Assembly (NCBI RefSeq): GCF_001279695.1
Contig: NZ_LGDD01000024.1
Location: forward strand, 1-64,000
Source: Streptomyces sp. WM6378
GTDB taxonomy: Bacteria > Actinomycetota > Actinomycetes > Streptomycetales > Streptomycetaceae
Direction: 5' to 3'
DNA: 64,000 nt
Part shown: positions 16,652-24,466 of the stretch, in pieces
Layout of the letters: each line of letters starts with the position of its first letter
Position numbering within the stretch: position 1 is the first letter of the stretch
Program-made: the position numbers and the translations under genes
Notes under the pieces: model-generated
Databases searched by the model: none
What the model saw: the letters and a program-made list of their open reading frames with translations, nothing else
Told to the model about the DNA's origin: nothing

Positions 16652-17380
16652 ATGGCAGACAACAGCCTGCGCCTCGTGTGGGTCTACCCCGACCTGCTGA
16701 GCACCTACGGCGACCAGGGCAACGCCCTGGTCGTGGAGCGCCGGGCGCGCCAGCGCGGCCTGGACGTGCACCGGCTCGACGTCCGCAGCGACCAGCCGAT
16801 CCCGACCTCCGGTGACATCTACCTCATCGGTGGCGGCGAGGACCGGCCGCAGCGGCTCGCGGCCGAGCGGCTGCGCCGCGACACCGGCCTGAGCCGGGCG
16901 GCGTCCAACGGCGCGATCATCTTCTCGGTCTGCGCCGGGTACCAGATCCTGGGCCACGAGTTCATCAACGACCTCGGCGAGCGCGAGCCGGGCCTCGGCC
17001 TGCTCGACGTGATCTCGACGCGCGGCGAGGGCGAGCGCTGCGTCGGCGACGTGCTCGGCGACATCGACGAGCGGCTCGGCCTGCCCCAGCTGACCGGTTT
17101 CGAGAACCACCAGGGCGTCACCCACCTCGGCCCGACCGCCCGCCCGTTCGCCCGGGTCCGCCTGGGCAAGGGCAACGGCACGGGAGACGGCACCGAAGGC
17201 GCGTACAACGACACCGTGTTCGGTACGTACATGCACGGCCCGGTCCTCGCGCGCAATCCGCAGATCGCGGACATGCTCCTGAAGCTGGCCCTCGACGTGA
17301 ACGCGCTGCCGCCGACCGACGACCGCTGGTACGAGGCGCTGCGCGCCGAGCGCATCGCGTCGGCGACCCAGCCCGCGTAA
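16652..17380 (+). CDS. gatD: lipid II isoglutaminyl synthase, GatD glutaminase subunit
   Basis: Class I (CobB/CobQ-like) glutamine amidotransferase that supplies ammonia to MurT. In the 242-aa protein the nucleophile is Cys94 (SVCAGYQILG) and the catalytic His is His195 (TYMHGP). The match of Cys94 with the position reported for S. aureus GatD is from memory. A ribosome site AAGGAGC lies before ATG 16652. It directly follows murT. Amidated D-iGln is needed for 3-3 and 4-3 cross-linking in actinomycete peptidoglycan, so the pair is expected to be important for growth. Confidence 0.95.
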   Translation: MADNSLRLVWVYPDLLSTYGDQGNALVVERRARQRGLDVHRLDVRSDQPIPTSGDIYLIGGGEDRPQRLAAERLRRDTGLSRAASNGAIIFSVCAGYQILGHEFINDLGEREPGLGLLDVISTRGEGERCVGDVLGDIDERLGLPQLTGFENHQGVTHLGPTARPFARVRLGKGNGTGDGTEGAYNDTVFGTYMHGPVLARNPQIADMLLKLALDVNALPPTDDRWYEALRAERIASATQPA

Positions 17381-17570
17381 CGCCCGAAACGAGCGAGAGC
17401 GGACACCTTCGGCAACTCGGTCCGGCTGGTGGGCGGTTCGTACGTTCGTACCACGTCCATCAGTCGGACCTCCGATTCGGCCCCCGTCACCTTGCGCCGG
17501 TAGGGTGACGGGGATCCAACCGGACGACGTGGTCCGGTCGTCGGCCCACGTTGCAAAGGTTCTCCGGGCA

Positions 17571-18596
17571 ATGCGAATTGGTGTGCTCACCTCCGGCGGC
17601 GACTGCCCCGGCCTGAACGCCGTCATCCGATCCGTCGTGCACCGCGCGGTGGTCGACCACGGCGACGAGGTCATCGGCTTCCACGACGGCTGGAGGGGCC
17701 TGCTCGAAGCCGACTACCGCAAGCTCGACCTCGATGCGGTCGGCGGCATCCTCGCCCGTGGCGGCACCATCCTCGGCTCCTCCCGCGTCCAGCCCGCGCA
17801 TCTGCGCGACGGCGTCGAGCGCGCCAAGGGACACGTCGCCGAGCTCGGGCTCGACGCGATCATCCCGATCGGCGGCGAGGGCACCCTGAAGGCCGCGACC
17901 CTGCTCTCCGAGGCGGGGCTCCCCATCGTGGGCGTGCCCAAGACCATCGACAACGACATCGCCTCGACCGACGTCACCTTCGGCTTCGACACCGCCGTGG
18001 GCGTGGCGACCGAGGCCCTCGACCGCCTGAAGACCACCGCCGAATCGCACCAGCGCGTGCTGATCGTCGAGGTCATGGGCCGCCACACCGGCTGGATCGC
18101 GCTGCACTCGGGCATGGCCGCCGGCGCGCACGCCATCGTCGTGCCCGAGCGCCCCTTCGACATCGACGAGCTGACCGAGCTGGTCGGCCGGCGCTTCTCG
18201 GCGGGCAAGAAGTTCGCGATCGTCGTCGTCGCCGAGGGCGCCAAGCCGCGCGAGGGCTCGATGCAGTTCGACGTGGGCGGCACCGACGTCTACGGCCACG
18301 AGCGCTTCGCGGGCGTGGCCCGCCAGCTCTCCATCGAGCTGGAGCAGCGCCTGGGCAAGGAGGCCCGGCCGGTCATCCTCGGCCACGTCCAGCGCGGCGG
18401 CACGCCCACCGCGTACGACCGGGTGCTCGCCACCCGATTCGGCTGGCACGCGGTCGAGGCCGCCCACCGCGGCGAGTTCGGGATGCTGACCGCGCTGCGC
18501 GGCACCGACATCGTGATGGTCCCGCTCGCCGAGGCGACGGCCACCTTGAAGACCGTCCCGGCCGAGCGGTACGCCGAAGCGGAGTGCGTGCTCTAG
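17571..18596 (+). CDS. pfkA: 6-phosphofructokinase
   Basis: Phosphorylates fructose 6-phosphate to fructose 1,6-bisphosphate in glycolysis. The 341-aa protein has TSGGDCPGLNA at residues 7-17, GGEG at 101-104 and PKTIDND at 123-129 with catalytic Asp127. Gly104 is the residue associated with ATP as phosphate donor (PPi enzymes have Asp there), while Lys124 is the residue usually found in PPi enzymes; this mixed pair is known from actinomycete group III ATP enzymes. ATG 17571 is chosen because the conserved strand MRIGVLTSGGD starts there. The stop codon lies within a repeat also found at 34501. Confidence 0.95.
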   Translation: MRIGVLTSGGDCPGLNAVIRSVVHRAVVDHGDEVIGFHDGWRGLLEADYRKLDLDAVGGILARGGTILGSSRVQPAHLRDGVERAKGHVAELGLDAIIPIGGEGTLKAATLLSEAGLPIVGVPKTIDNDIASTDVTFGFDTAVGVATEALDRLKTTAESHQRVLIVEVMGRHTGWIALHSGMAAGAHAIVVPERPFDIDELTELVGRRFSAGKKFAIVVVAEGAKPREGSMQFDVGGTDVYGHERFAGVARQLSIELEQRLGKEARPVILGHVQRGGTPTAYDRVLATRFGWHAVEAAHRGEFGMLTALRGTDIVMVPLAEATATLKTVPAERYAEAECVL

Positions 18597-18620
18597 GGCC
18601 TGTCCGGCGGACAGACCCTG
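18591..18620. repeat. short dispersed palindromic repeat, copy 1
   Basis: The 24 bases 18591-18614 (CTCTAGGGCCTGTCCGGCGG then ACAG) are identical to 34501-34524. In both places the repeat overlaps the TAG stop codon of a gene. Here the right arm is imperfect (ACAGACCCTGG). Confidence 0.75.
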
Positions 18621-18670
18621 GCCTCCGGCCGCACAGCACCGTCCGCTTCCGGATTGTTCTGTATGCAATG

Positions 18671-18706
18671 AACCGCCCCCGGCCGCATCACCGGCCGGGG
18701 GCGGTT
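18671..18706. terminator. terminator after phosphofructokinase
   Basis: A perfect 14-bp stem AACCGCCCCCGGCC / GGCCGGGGGCGGTT with an 8-base loop lies 74 bases after the pfkA stop. A TAGTCT box at 18708-18713 directly behind it may be the -10 element of the next gene. Confidence 0.8.
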
Positions 18707-18749
18707 CTAGTCTGGTGCGGGACAACCGGTACGAATCAGGAGTCAGCGG

Positions 18750-19706
18750 ATGGATCACAGCGGGCACGGCATGGACATGAACATGGACCTGCCGCCGTTC
18801 ACGCTGGCGCGGGGCCTCGAATGGTCGACGGACCCCTTCTTCCTCATCGGCTGCCTCCTCGGGCTCGGCCTGTACGCGTGGGGTGTGGTCCGGCTCAGAC
18901 GGCGCGGCGACAGCTGGCCGGTCAGCCGGATGATCTTCTGGACCGTGGGCGTCCTGACCATCGGGCTCGTCATGTGCACCAAGCTGAACGACTACGGCAT
19001 GGTCATGTTCAGCGTGCACATGGTGCAGCACATGGTGATCAGCATGCTGTCGCCGATCCTGCTGCTGCTCGGCGCGCCGGTCACGCTCGCGCTGCGCGCG
19101 CTGCCGGTCGCCCCGCGCGGCCGCAAGGGCCCGCGCGAGCTGCTCCTGATGCTGCTGCACAGCCGGTACATGAAGATCATCACGCACCCGGCCTTCACGA
19201 TCCCGCTCTTCATCGCCAGCCTGTACGGGCTCTATTTCACGCCGCTCTTCGACTTCCTGATGGAGTCCAAGACCGGGCACATCGCGATGATGGTCCACTT
19301 CCTCGCGGTCGGTCTGGTCTTCTTCTGGCCGATCATGGGCGTGGACCCGGGCCCGCACCGGCCCGGCTATGTGATGCGGATGCTGGAGCTCTTCGCCGGC
19401 ATGCCCTTCCACGCCTTCTTCGGCATCGCCCTGATGATGGCCAGCGAGCCCATGATCGGCACGTACAAGAACCCGCCGGCCTCGCTCGGCATCGACGCGC
19501 TCACCGACCAGCAGGCCGGTGGCGGCATCGCCTGGGCGTTCAGCGAGATCCCCTCGGTGCTCGTCCTGATCGCGCTCGTCTTCCAGTGGTACGCCACCGA
19601 GAAGCGCCACGCGCGCCGCACCGACCGGGCCGCCGACCGCAACGGCGACAAGGAACTTCAGGCCTACAACGCCTATCTCGCCTCACTGAACACGCGCGGG
19701 CAGTAG
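18750..19706 (+). CDS. CtaG-like cytochrome c oxidase assembly membrane protein
   Basis: Multi-span membrane protein of the caa3_CtaG family (318 aa), linked to copper delivery or assembly of cytochrome c oxidase. The N-terminus is rich in Met and His (MDHSGHGMDMNMD), a plausible copper-binding segment outside the membrane. About seven hydrophobic segments follow; MFSVHMVQHMVISML, LMESKTGHIAMMVHF and LFAGMPFHAFFG contain the Met/His residues conserved in the family. AGGAG lies seven bases before ATG 18750. A 53-aa two-span membrane protein follows. Family call is firm; the exact step is not. Confidence 0.88.
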   Translation: MDHSGHGMDMNMDLPPFTLARGLEWSTDPFFLIGCLLGLGLYAWGVVRLRRRGDSWPVSRMIFWTVGVLTIGLVMCTKLNDYGMVMFSVHMVQHMVISMLSPILLLLGAPVTLALRALPVAPRGRKGPRELLLMLLHSRYMKIITHPAFTIPLFIASLYGLYFTPLFDFLMESKTGHIAMMVHFLAVGLVFFWPIMGVDPGPHRPGYVMRMLELFAGMPFHAFFGIALMMASEPMIGTYKNPPASLGIDALTDQQAGGGIAWAFSEIPSVLVLIALVFQWYATEKRHARRTDRAADRNGDKELQAYNAYLASLNTRGQ

Positions 19707-19769
19707 CGCGGCGGCCCCTCCCGGGGAGACCATGGTCTTCACGGCGCCCGCCGGGAGGAAGGGGACGCT

Positions 19770-19931
19770 ATGCCCCGTTCGACGAAGTCGATGATGGTGC
19801 TCACCCTCGTGATGCTGGTGGTGATCACTGCGTACACGGTGGCGCTCGGCAGCAGCGGCTGGCTGTGGTTCGGCTGGGTGGTGCTCGGGCTCACCGCGAT
19901 CGGGACGGCCGCGACGTCGCGCAGCACGTGA
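19770..19931 (+). CDS. small two-span membrane protein
   Basis: A 53-aa protein of unknown function. ATG 19770 follows GGGAGGAAGGGG by a few bases, a strong ribosome site. The sequence has a short basic start (MPRSTKS), a first hydrophobic segment (MMVLTLVMLVVITAYTVAL), a short Gly/Ser loop and a second hydrophobic segment (WLWFGWVVLGLTAIGTAA), ending TSRST. It lies 63 bases after the CtaG-like gene and ends 6 bases before the convergent PL8 lyase, so it may be co-transcribed with ctaG and help the same respiratory process. No family was recognised. Confidence 0.75.
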   Translation: MPRSTKSMMVLTLVMLVVITAYTVALGSSGWLWFGWVVLGLTAIGTAATSRST

Positions 19932-19937
19932 GCCCGG

Positions 19938-22352
19938 TCAGCCGAGCCTGACGGTGGTCTGCTGCGTGGCTCCCCCGGTGCCGCTGAGGTCGCCGAAGGT
20001 GAGGGTCAGGGACGAGCCCGTGGTGGCGCCGGTGACGGTGGCCGGGCGGGAGGTCACCGAGGCGACGGCCCGTCTCCAGGTGAGGGTCAGCGAGGTCTGC
20101 ATCCGCATGGGGTCGCTGACGCAGATCACCGCGGTGCCGTCGCTCCGCTCGCCGATCATCACGGCGCACGGCGCGCTGGCGGTGAGCGCGCCGACGGTGC
20201 CGCCGAACCAGAAGTTGACCCCGGTGAAGCCGAGCGAGGGCACTTGGACGCCCTGCTGGTCGTCGGTGTTGGCGAGCACGCTCAGCCAGCTGGCGTCGGC
20301 GGCGCGGGCGGCGGTCTGGGAGGCGGATGCGCCCGGCATCAGCACGTAGGAGTATCCGGCGCCGGACGGGTTCGTGCCGTGGTCGGCCCACAGGGCGAGG
20401 TAGCGGCGGCTGATCGGCGTCGTCGAGCTGCCCTTGTTGATGTCGCTCCAGCGGCCGGTACGCTCCTCGCGCCTGGCCTGTACGGTCGCCCTGCCGGGGA
20501 AGGCATAGCCGCCGTGGCCCGCGAGGTGGGCCCAGGAGGCGCCGGTCAGGGTCGCCGACCAGGGGTAGGCGAGCGGCTGGACGGTCCCGTCGACGGTGAG
20601 TGCGGCGCTTCCGGTCGGCCCGAGGTTGCGGTTGTCGACGGTCGACTCGACGGCCGTGCCGTCCGTGCACGAGATGCCCGCGCCCAGGCACACGATGGCG
20701 TCGTCGAGGCAGAACCAGGACTTCTTCGCGAGCAGGGTGCTTCCCAGGCCCTTGAGGTACTGGCCGATGGAGGCCCGCTGCCCGTCGGTCGCGCCGCCCA
20801 CCCAGTTCACGTCCGGCCTGGACGCCCCCCAGTCGCCGCCCGCCGCATCCGCGAGGGCCTTGCGCGAGGCCGTGGTGCCGGGCAGCCGGTACGGGTCCAC
20901 GGTGGGCCAGAAGGCGTCGCTGTACTGGCCGTTCGCATAGGTGTCGCCCCACCAGTAGAGCATTCCGGACCCGGTGTGCCAGCCGTGCAGGTTCTCGCCG
21001 TTGCCGGTCTCGTAGTACGTGATCCGCTTGTCGGCCATGCTGATGGCGGCGGCCCAGGTGGGCCGGCGGTGGGTGGCCCGGGCCATGTGGGTGAAGAGGC
21101 GGTGGCCGACGGGTTCGGCGATCGCGGACACCGTGCTGTCGTCCTGAACTCCCTTGAGGCGGGCGAGACTTGAGATGTTCAGGAAGCCGTCGTCCAGCGG
21201 CGGGCTGTAGTAGTCGCGCTGCGTCCAGCCTTTGACGAGCCCGCGCCAGCGGGCGTTCTCGGCGCTACTGGCACCCTGCCCGAGCAGCACGATCGAGGCG
21301 AGGATCGCATGGCCGCGGGCATGGTCGTCCTGCTGAGGGCCGCCCGCGGCGGAGATCCCCCGGCTGATGGCGCGGCCCGCGACACCGTCCAGGGCGAGGC
21401 CGTTGTAGAGGAAGGGCGCCCAGGCGTTCTCGACCGCGTCGAAGACGATCTGCCGGGCCGGGTCCGTGACCTGCCAGGCGGAGCCGGCGAGCAGGGCGAA
21501 CAGCATGCCGAGGCCGCCGAGCATCACCGACCCGTAGGAGGCGGTGTACGGCACATAGGTGTGCTGGATGAAGGAGCCGTCGGCGTAGAGCCCGTCTCCC
21601 GAGGCCACGTACGGGAAGACCGGCGAGAGTGCGTTCGCGGCCAGGGAGAGCTTCGCCGAGCTCTTGCCGAGCACTCCGCGCAGCGCGAGCACCCGGCACA
21701 GGTCGACGCGGTTGGCTCCGGTGCTCGTACCGGAGTAGACGGAGACGGCGCTGTCCGGCACGAAGTGGTCAACTGCCGTGAGATAGCTGGCCAGTTGGCC
21801 CGAGGACAGCTGGTCGTACAGCAGGACGCAGCTGTCGAGCAGGGCCTGCGGGGCGCCGATCTGCCAGTTGTACCAGTTGCCGTAGGCGGCCCGGCCCTCG
21901 TTGTAGACGTCGCTGTGGAGGTGGTCGAGGCCGGTGGCTATGGCGGTGGCGAGGGCGCTGTCGCCGGTGAGTCCGGTGCCGGGCCGACTGTAGGCCTCGG
22001 CCATGGTGCGCAGCCGGGTGCAGCTGTCGTTCATCCTGGCCGAGTAGCCGTACGACTCCTGGTCGGTGTCCGGGTCCGGGTCGGCGTAGACGGCGTCGGG
22101 CCACAGGGATCCGCTCACCGGGGCCATCGTCGAGAGCAGGGCCGAGGCGGCGGAGCCGAGGTCGGCGAGCCTGGACCTGAACGGTTCGGCGGTGGGGCTG
22201 AAGCCGGTGCCGAGGATCAGCGTCCGCCAGGTGGCGCGCAGCGCGTCGTAGGAGTCGGCGGCTTCGGCCCCCGGGGCCCCGGCGATCCCCAGGGCGAGGG
22301 CCGAGGAGCCCGTGGCATACAGAAAGGCACGGCGGGACCAGGGAGTTGTCAT
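19938..22352 (-). CDS. secreted polysaccharide lyase family 8 (hyaluronate/chondroitin/xanthan lyase type)
   Basis: Cleaves acidic polysaccharides by beta-elimination outside the cell. The 804-aa protein starts with a Tat signal (WSRRAFLYATGSSALALG, cleavage near AEAAD). The alpha/alpha toroid N-domain carries the PL8 catalytic set: Asn214 (TGANRVD), His264 and Tyr273 (QHTYVPYTASYG), with Arg326/Arg330 (GRAISRG). The Asn-His and His-Tyr spacings (50 and 9) match those I recall for pneumococcal hyaluronate lyase. The C-terminal half is the beta-sandwich. ATG 22352 is chosen for the Tat signal. Substrate is not certain. Confidence 0.92.
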   Translation of the reverse strand: MTTPWSRRAFLYATGSSALALGIAGAPGAEAADSYDALRATWRTLILGTGFSPTAEPFRSRLADLGSAASALLSTMAPVSGSLWPDAVYADPDPDTDQESYGYSARMNDSCTRLRTMAEAYSRPGTGLTGDSALATAIATGLDHLHSDVYNEGRAAYGNWYNWQIGAPQALLDSCVLLYDQLSSGQLASYLTAVDHFVPDSAVSVYSGTSTGANRVDLCRVLALRGVLGKSSAKLSLAANALSPVFPYVASGDGLYADGSFIQHTYVPYTASYGSVMLGGLGMLFALLAGSAWQVTDPARQIVFDAVENAWAPFLYNGLALDGVAGRAISRGISAAGGPQQDDHARGHAILASIVLLGQGASSAENARWRGLVKGWTQRDYYSPPLDDGFLNISSLARLKGVQDDSTVSAIAEPVGHRLFTHMARATHRRPTWAAAISMADKRITYYETGNGENLHGWHTGSGMLYWWGDTYANGQYSDAFWPTVDPYRLPGTTASRKALADAAGGDWGASRPDVNWVGGATDGQRASIGQYLKGLGSTLLAKKSWFCLDDAIVCLGAGISCTDGTAVESTVDNRNLGPTGSAALTVDGTVQPLAYPWSATLTGASWAHLAGHGGYAFPGRATVQARREERTGRWSDINKGSSTTPISRRYLALWADHGTNPSGAGYSYVLMPGASASQTAARAADASWLSVLANTDDQQGVQVPSLGFTGVNFWFGGTVGALTASAPCAVMIGERSDGTAVICVSDPMRMQTSLTLTWRRAVASVTSRPATVTGATTGSSLTLTFGDLSGTGGATQQTTVRLG

Positions 22353-22460
22353 GGGGACTCCAGCCCGAGGAGTGGGAGGGAAGGGGAGGGAGGGGTTCAC
22401 GCGGTGACGTGAACGGTTTCTACTCTTCACACTTCGTTCGCTCAAGAACTCGCGCACAAA

Positions 22461-22476
22461 TGATCGATTGATCGAT
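22461..22476. promoter_or_regulatory. tandem TGATCGAT site upstream of the PL8 lyase
   Basis: Two perfect tandem copies of TGATCGAT lie about 110 bases before the lyase start in the 210-base divergent gap with the acyltransferase. It is a candidate regulator site; no regulator gene is adjacent. Confidence 0.35.
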
Positions 22477-22562
22477 CCGCCGTCAGGCCCGTCGCCAGTG
22501 GTTACAGGGGCGGGGACCTCCCCCTACACTGGCCACCCTTCTGCATGGTGAGGAGCTTGCGG

Positions 22563-23264
22563 GTGCTCTACTACATCCTCAAATACGCAGTCCTGGGGCC
22601 CCTGTTGAGACTGCTGTTCCGGCCGAGGCTGGAGGGACTTGAGCACATTCCCGAGGAGGGCGCGGCGATCGTCGCGGGAAACCACCTCTCCTTCTCCGAC
22701 CATTTCCTGATGCCGGTGATGCTGAAGCGACGCATCACCTTCCTCGCCAAGCAGGAGTACTTCACGGGGCCCGGCATCAAGGGCCGGCTGACCGCCGCGT
22801 TCTTCCGGGCCATCGGCCAGATCCCGGTGGACCGGTCCGGCAAGGAGGCGGGGCAGGCCGCGATCCGGGAGGGGCTCGGGGTGCTCGCCAAGGACGAGCT
22901 GCTCGGCATCTACCCCGAGGGCACCCGCTCGCACGACGGCAAGCTGTACAAAGGCAAGGTCGGCGTCGCGGTGATGGCCATCCGGGGCGGCGTTCCGGTG
23001 ATCCCGTGCGCGATGGTCGGCACCTTCGAGATCCAGCCGCCCGGCCAGGTCGTACCGAAGATCAAGCGGGTGTCGATCCGCTTCGGCGAGCCGCTGGACT
23101 TCTCGCGGTACGAGGGGATGGAGGGCGAGAAGGCCATCCTGCGGGCGGTCACCGACGAGATCATGTACAAGGTCATGGAGTTGTCGGGCCAGGAGTACGT
23201 GGACCGGTACGCGGCCGACGTGAAGGCCGAGGAGTCGCGCAGGTTCCGGGGCATCATCAGCTGA
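22563..23264 (+). CDS. 1-acyl-glycerol-3-phosphate acyltransferase (PlsC family)
   Basis: Membrane-associated acyltransferase of phospholipid synthesis. Motif I is NHLSFSD (HX4D), motif III is YPEGTRSHDGKLYKGK, and there is one N-terminal hydrophobic segment (YYILKYAVLGPLLRLLF). GTG 22563 (233 aa) is preferred over ATG 22545 because AGGAG stands seven bases before it, and because the paralogue at 31539-32234 appears to start at the same alignment position. The two proteins share long identical stretches (FLAKQEYFT, GQIPVDRSGK, VTDEIMY), so they are a duplicated pair about 9 kb apart. Acyl donor and acceptor cannot be read from sequence. Confidence 0.9.
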   Translation: MLYYILKYAVLGPLLRLLFRPRLEGLEHIPEEGAAIVAGNHLSFSDHFLMPVMLKRRITFLAKQEYFTGPGIKGRLTAAFFRAIGQIPVDRSGKEAGQAAIREGLGVLAKDELLGIYPEGTRSHDGKLYKGKVGVAVMAIRGGVPVIPCAMVGTFEIQPPGQVVPKIKRVSIRFGEPLDFSRYEGMEGEKAILRAVTDEIMYKVMELSGQEYVDRYAADVKAEESRRFRGIIS

Positions 23265-23367
23265 GAGCCCGTGTCCGGCAGTTCCCCGGACCGCTCGGCC
23301 CTGGGCGGATCCGCGCAGGGCGGAACGCTCTGGCCGCCTTGATCGGCGCGGGCGTAGCGTCCGGGCC

Positions 23368-24402
23368 ATGACCAAGGGATGCGCGTTCGTCATCGGAGCT
23401 ACCGGACAGATCGGGCGGGCCGCCGTGCGCGCGCTCGCCGAGGACGGCTGGGAGGTGCGGGCCGCGTCACGAGGAGGCGGCGGGGACGCCGCCTGGCCCG
23501 GGAACGTACAGCGGGTGCGCCTCGACCGCGAGGACGACGCGGCCCTCGCCGCCGCACTCGGGGACGGCGTCGACGTACTGGTCGACATGGTCGCGTACGG
23601 GCAGGGCCACGCCCGGCAGCTGGCGAGGCTCGGCGACCGGATCGGCTCCGCGGTGGTGATCTCCAGCGGCGCGGTGTACGAGGACGACGAGGGGCGCGGC
23701 TTCGACACCCAGGCCGAGCCCGACGGGTCGCCGTGCTACCCGGTCCCGATCCCGGAGTCGCTGGCCACCGTGGCTCCCGGCGAGGCGACGTACGGCACCC
23801 GGAAGGTGGCTCTTGAGCAGGAGCTGCTCGGCTCGTCGATCCCCTCGACGCTGCTGCGCGCGGGGGCGGTCCACGGGCCGTACTGCCAGACGCCGCGTGA
23901 ACTGCACTTCGTGAAGCGGGCGTTGGACGGGCGGCCGGTGCGGGTGCTCGCGTACCGCGGGGAGAGCCGGTTCCATCCGGCGCACGTCTCCAACATCGCG
24001 GAGCTGATCCGGCTGGCCGCGAACAGGCCCGGCGACCGGGTGCTCAACGCGGCGGACGGCGAAGCCCCGACGGTCGCCGAGATCAGCGCGGCCATCGACG
24101 AGATCGTCGGGGTGCGCAGCGAGCTCGTCCTGGTGGAGGGCGCGCCGCCGGGCACGGTCGGCATCACGCCGTGGAGCACCCCGCATCCGATCGTCTACGA
24201 CATGGGCACGGCCGAGCGGGAGCTGGACTACCGGCCGGTGACCGGGTACGTGGAGTCGCTGCCCGCCACGGTCGAGTGGCTGGCCGGGCAGCTGAAGGGC
24301 CGGGAGTGGAGCGAGGCGTTCCCGAAGATGGCCAAGAACTACGCGGCCGTGGGCCTGTTCGACTACGCGGCCGAGGACGCCTGGCTGGCCGGGCGTGCGT
24401 AA
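23368..24402 (+). CDS. NAD-dependent epimerase/dehydratase family protein
   Basis: Extended short-chain dehydrogenase (344 aa) with an N-terminal Rossmann site (VIGATGQIGRAAVRAL, residues 7-22) and an active-site-like YGTRK motif (Tyr-x-x-x-Lys) near residue 148. The middle reads as a sugar-nucleotide or isoflavone-reductase-like fold. The ATG at 23368 begins MTKGCAFVIG, the usual start for the fold, but no strong ribosome site was seen. It stands alone between the acyltransferase and a strong bidirectional terminator. Substrate is unknown; the call stays at family level. Confidence 0.8.
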   Translation: MTKGCAFVIGATGQIGRAAVRALAEDGWEVRAASRGGGGDAAWPGNVQRVRLDREDDAALAAALGDGVDVLVDMVAYGQGHARQLARLGDRIGSAVVISSGAVYEDDEGRGFDTQAEPDGSPCYPVPIPESLATVAPGEATYGTRKVALEQELLGSSIPSTLLRAGAVHGPYCQTPRELHFVKRALDGRPVRVLAYRGESRFHPAHVSNIAELIRLAANRPGDRVLNAADGEAPTVAEISAAIDEIVGVRSELVLVEGAPPGTVGITPWSTPHPIVYDMGTAERELDYRPVTGYVESLPATVEWLAGQLKGREWSEAFPKMAKNYAAVGLFDYAAEDAWLAGRA

Positions 24403-24416
24403 GACATGAAGACAAA

Positions 24417-24447
24417 GGGGGCGGCCGGAGAATCTCCGGCCGCCCCC
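24417..24447. terminator. strong bidirectional terminator
   Basis: A perfect 15-bp inverted repeat GGGGGCGGCCGGAGA / TCTCCGGCCGCCCCC with one central base separates the epimerase from the convergent peptidase gene. Confidence 0.9.
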
Positions 24448-24466
24448 CCCTCTGCTCAACTAACGC

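Noticed and set aside
17487..19610. 707-aa open frame antisense to phosphofructokinase and CtaG
   Set aside because: Low complexity (His/Arg/Glu/Asp) and overlaps two genes with complete family features.
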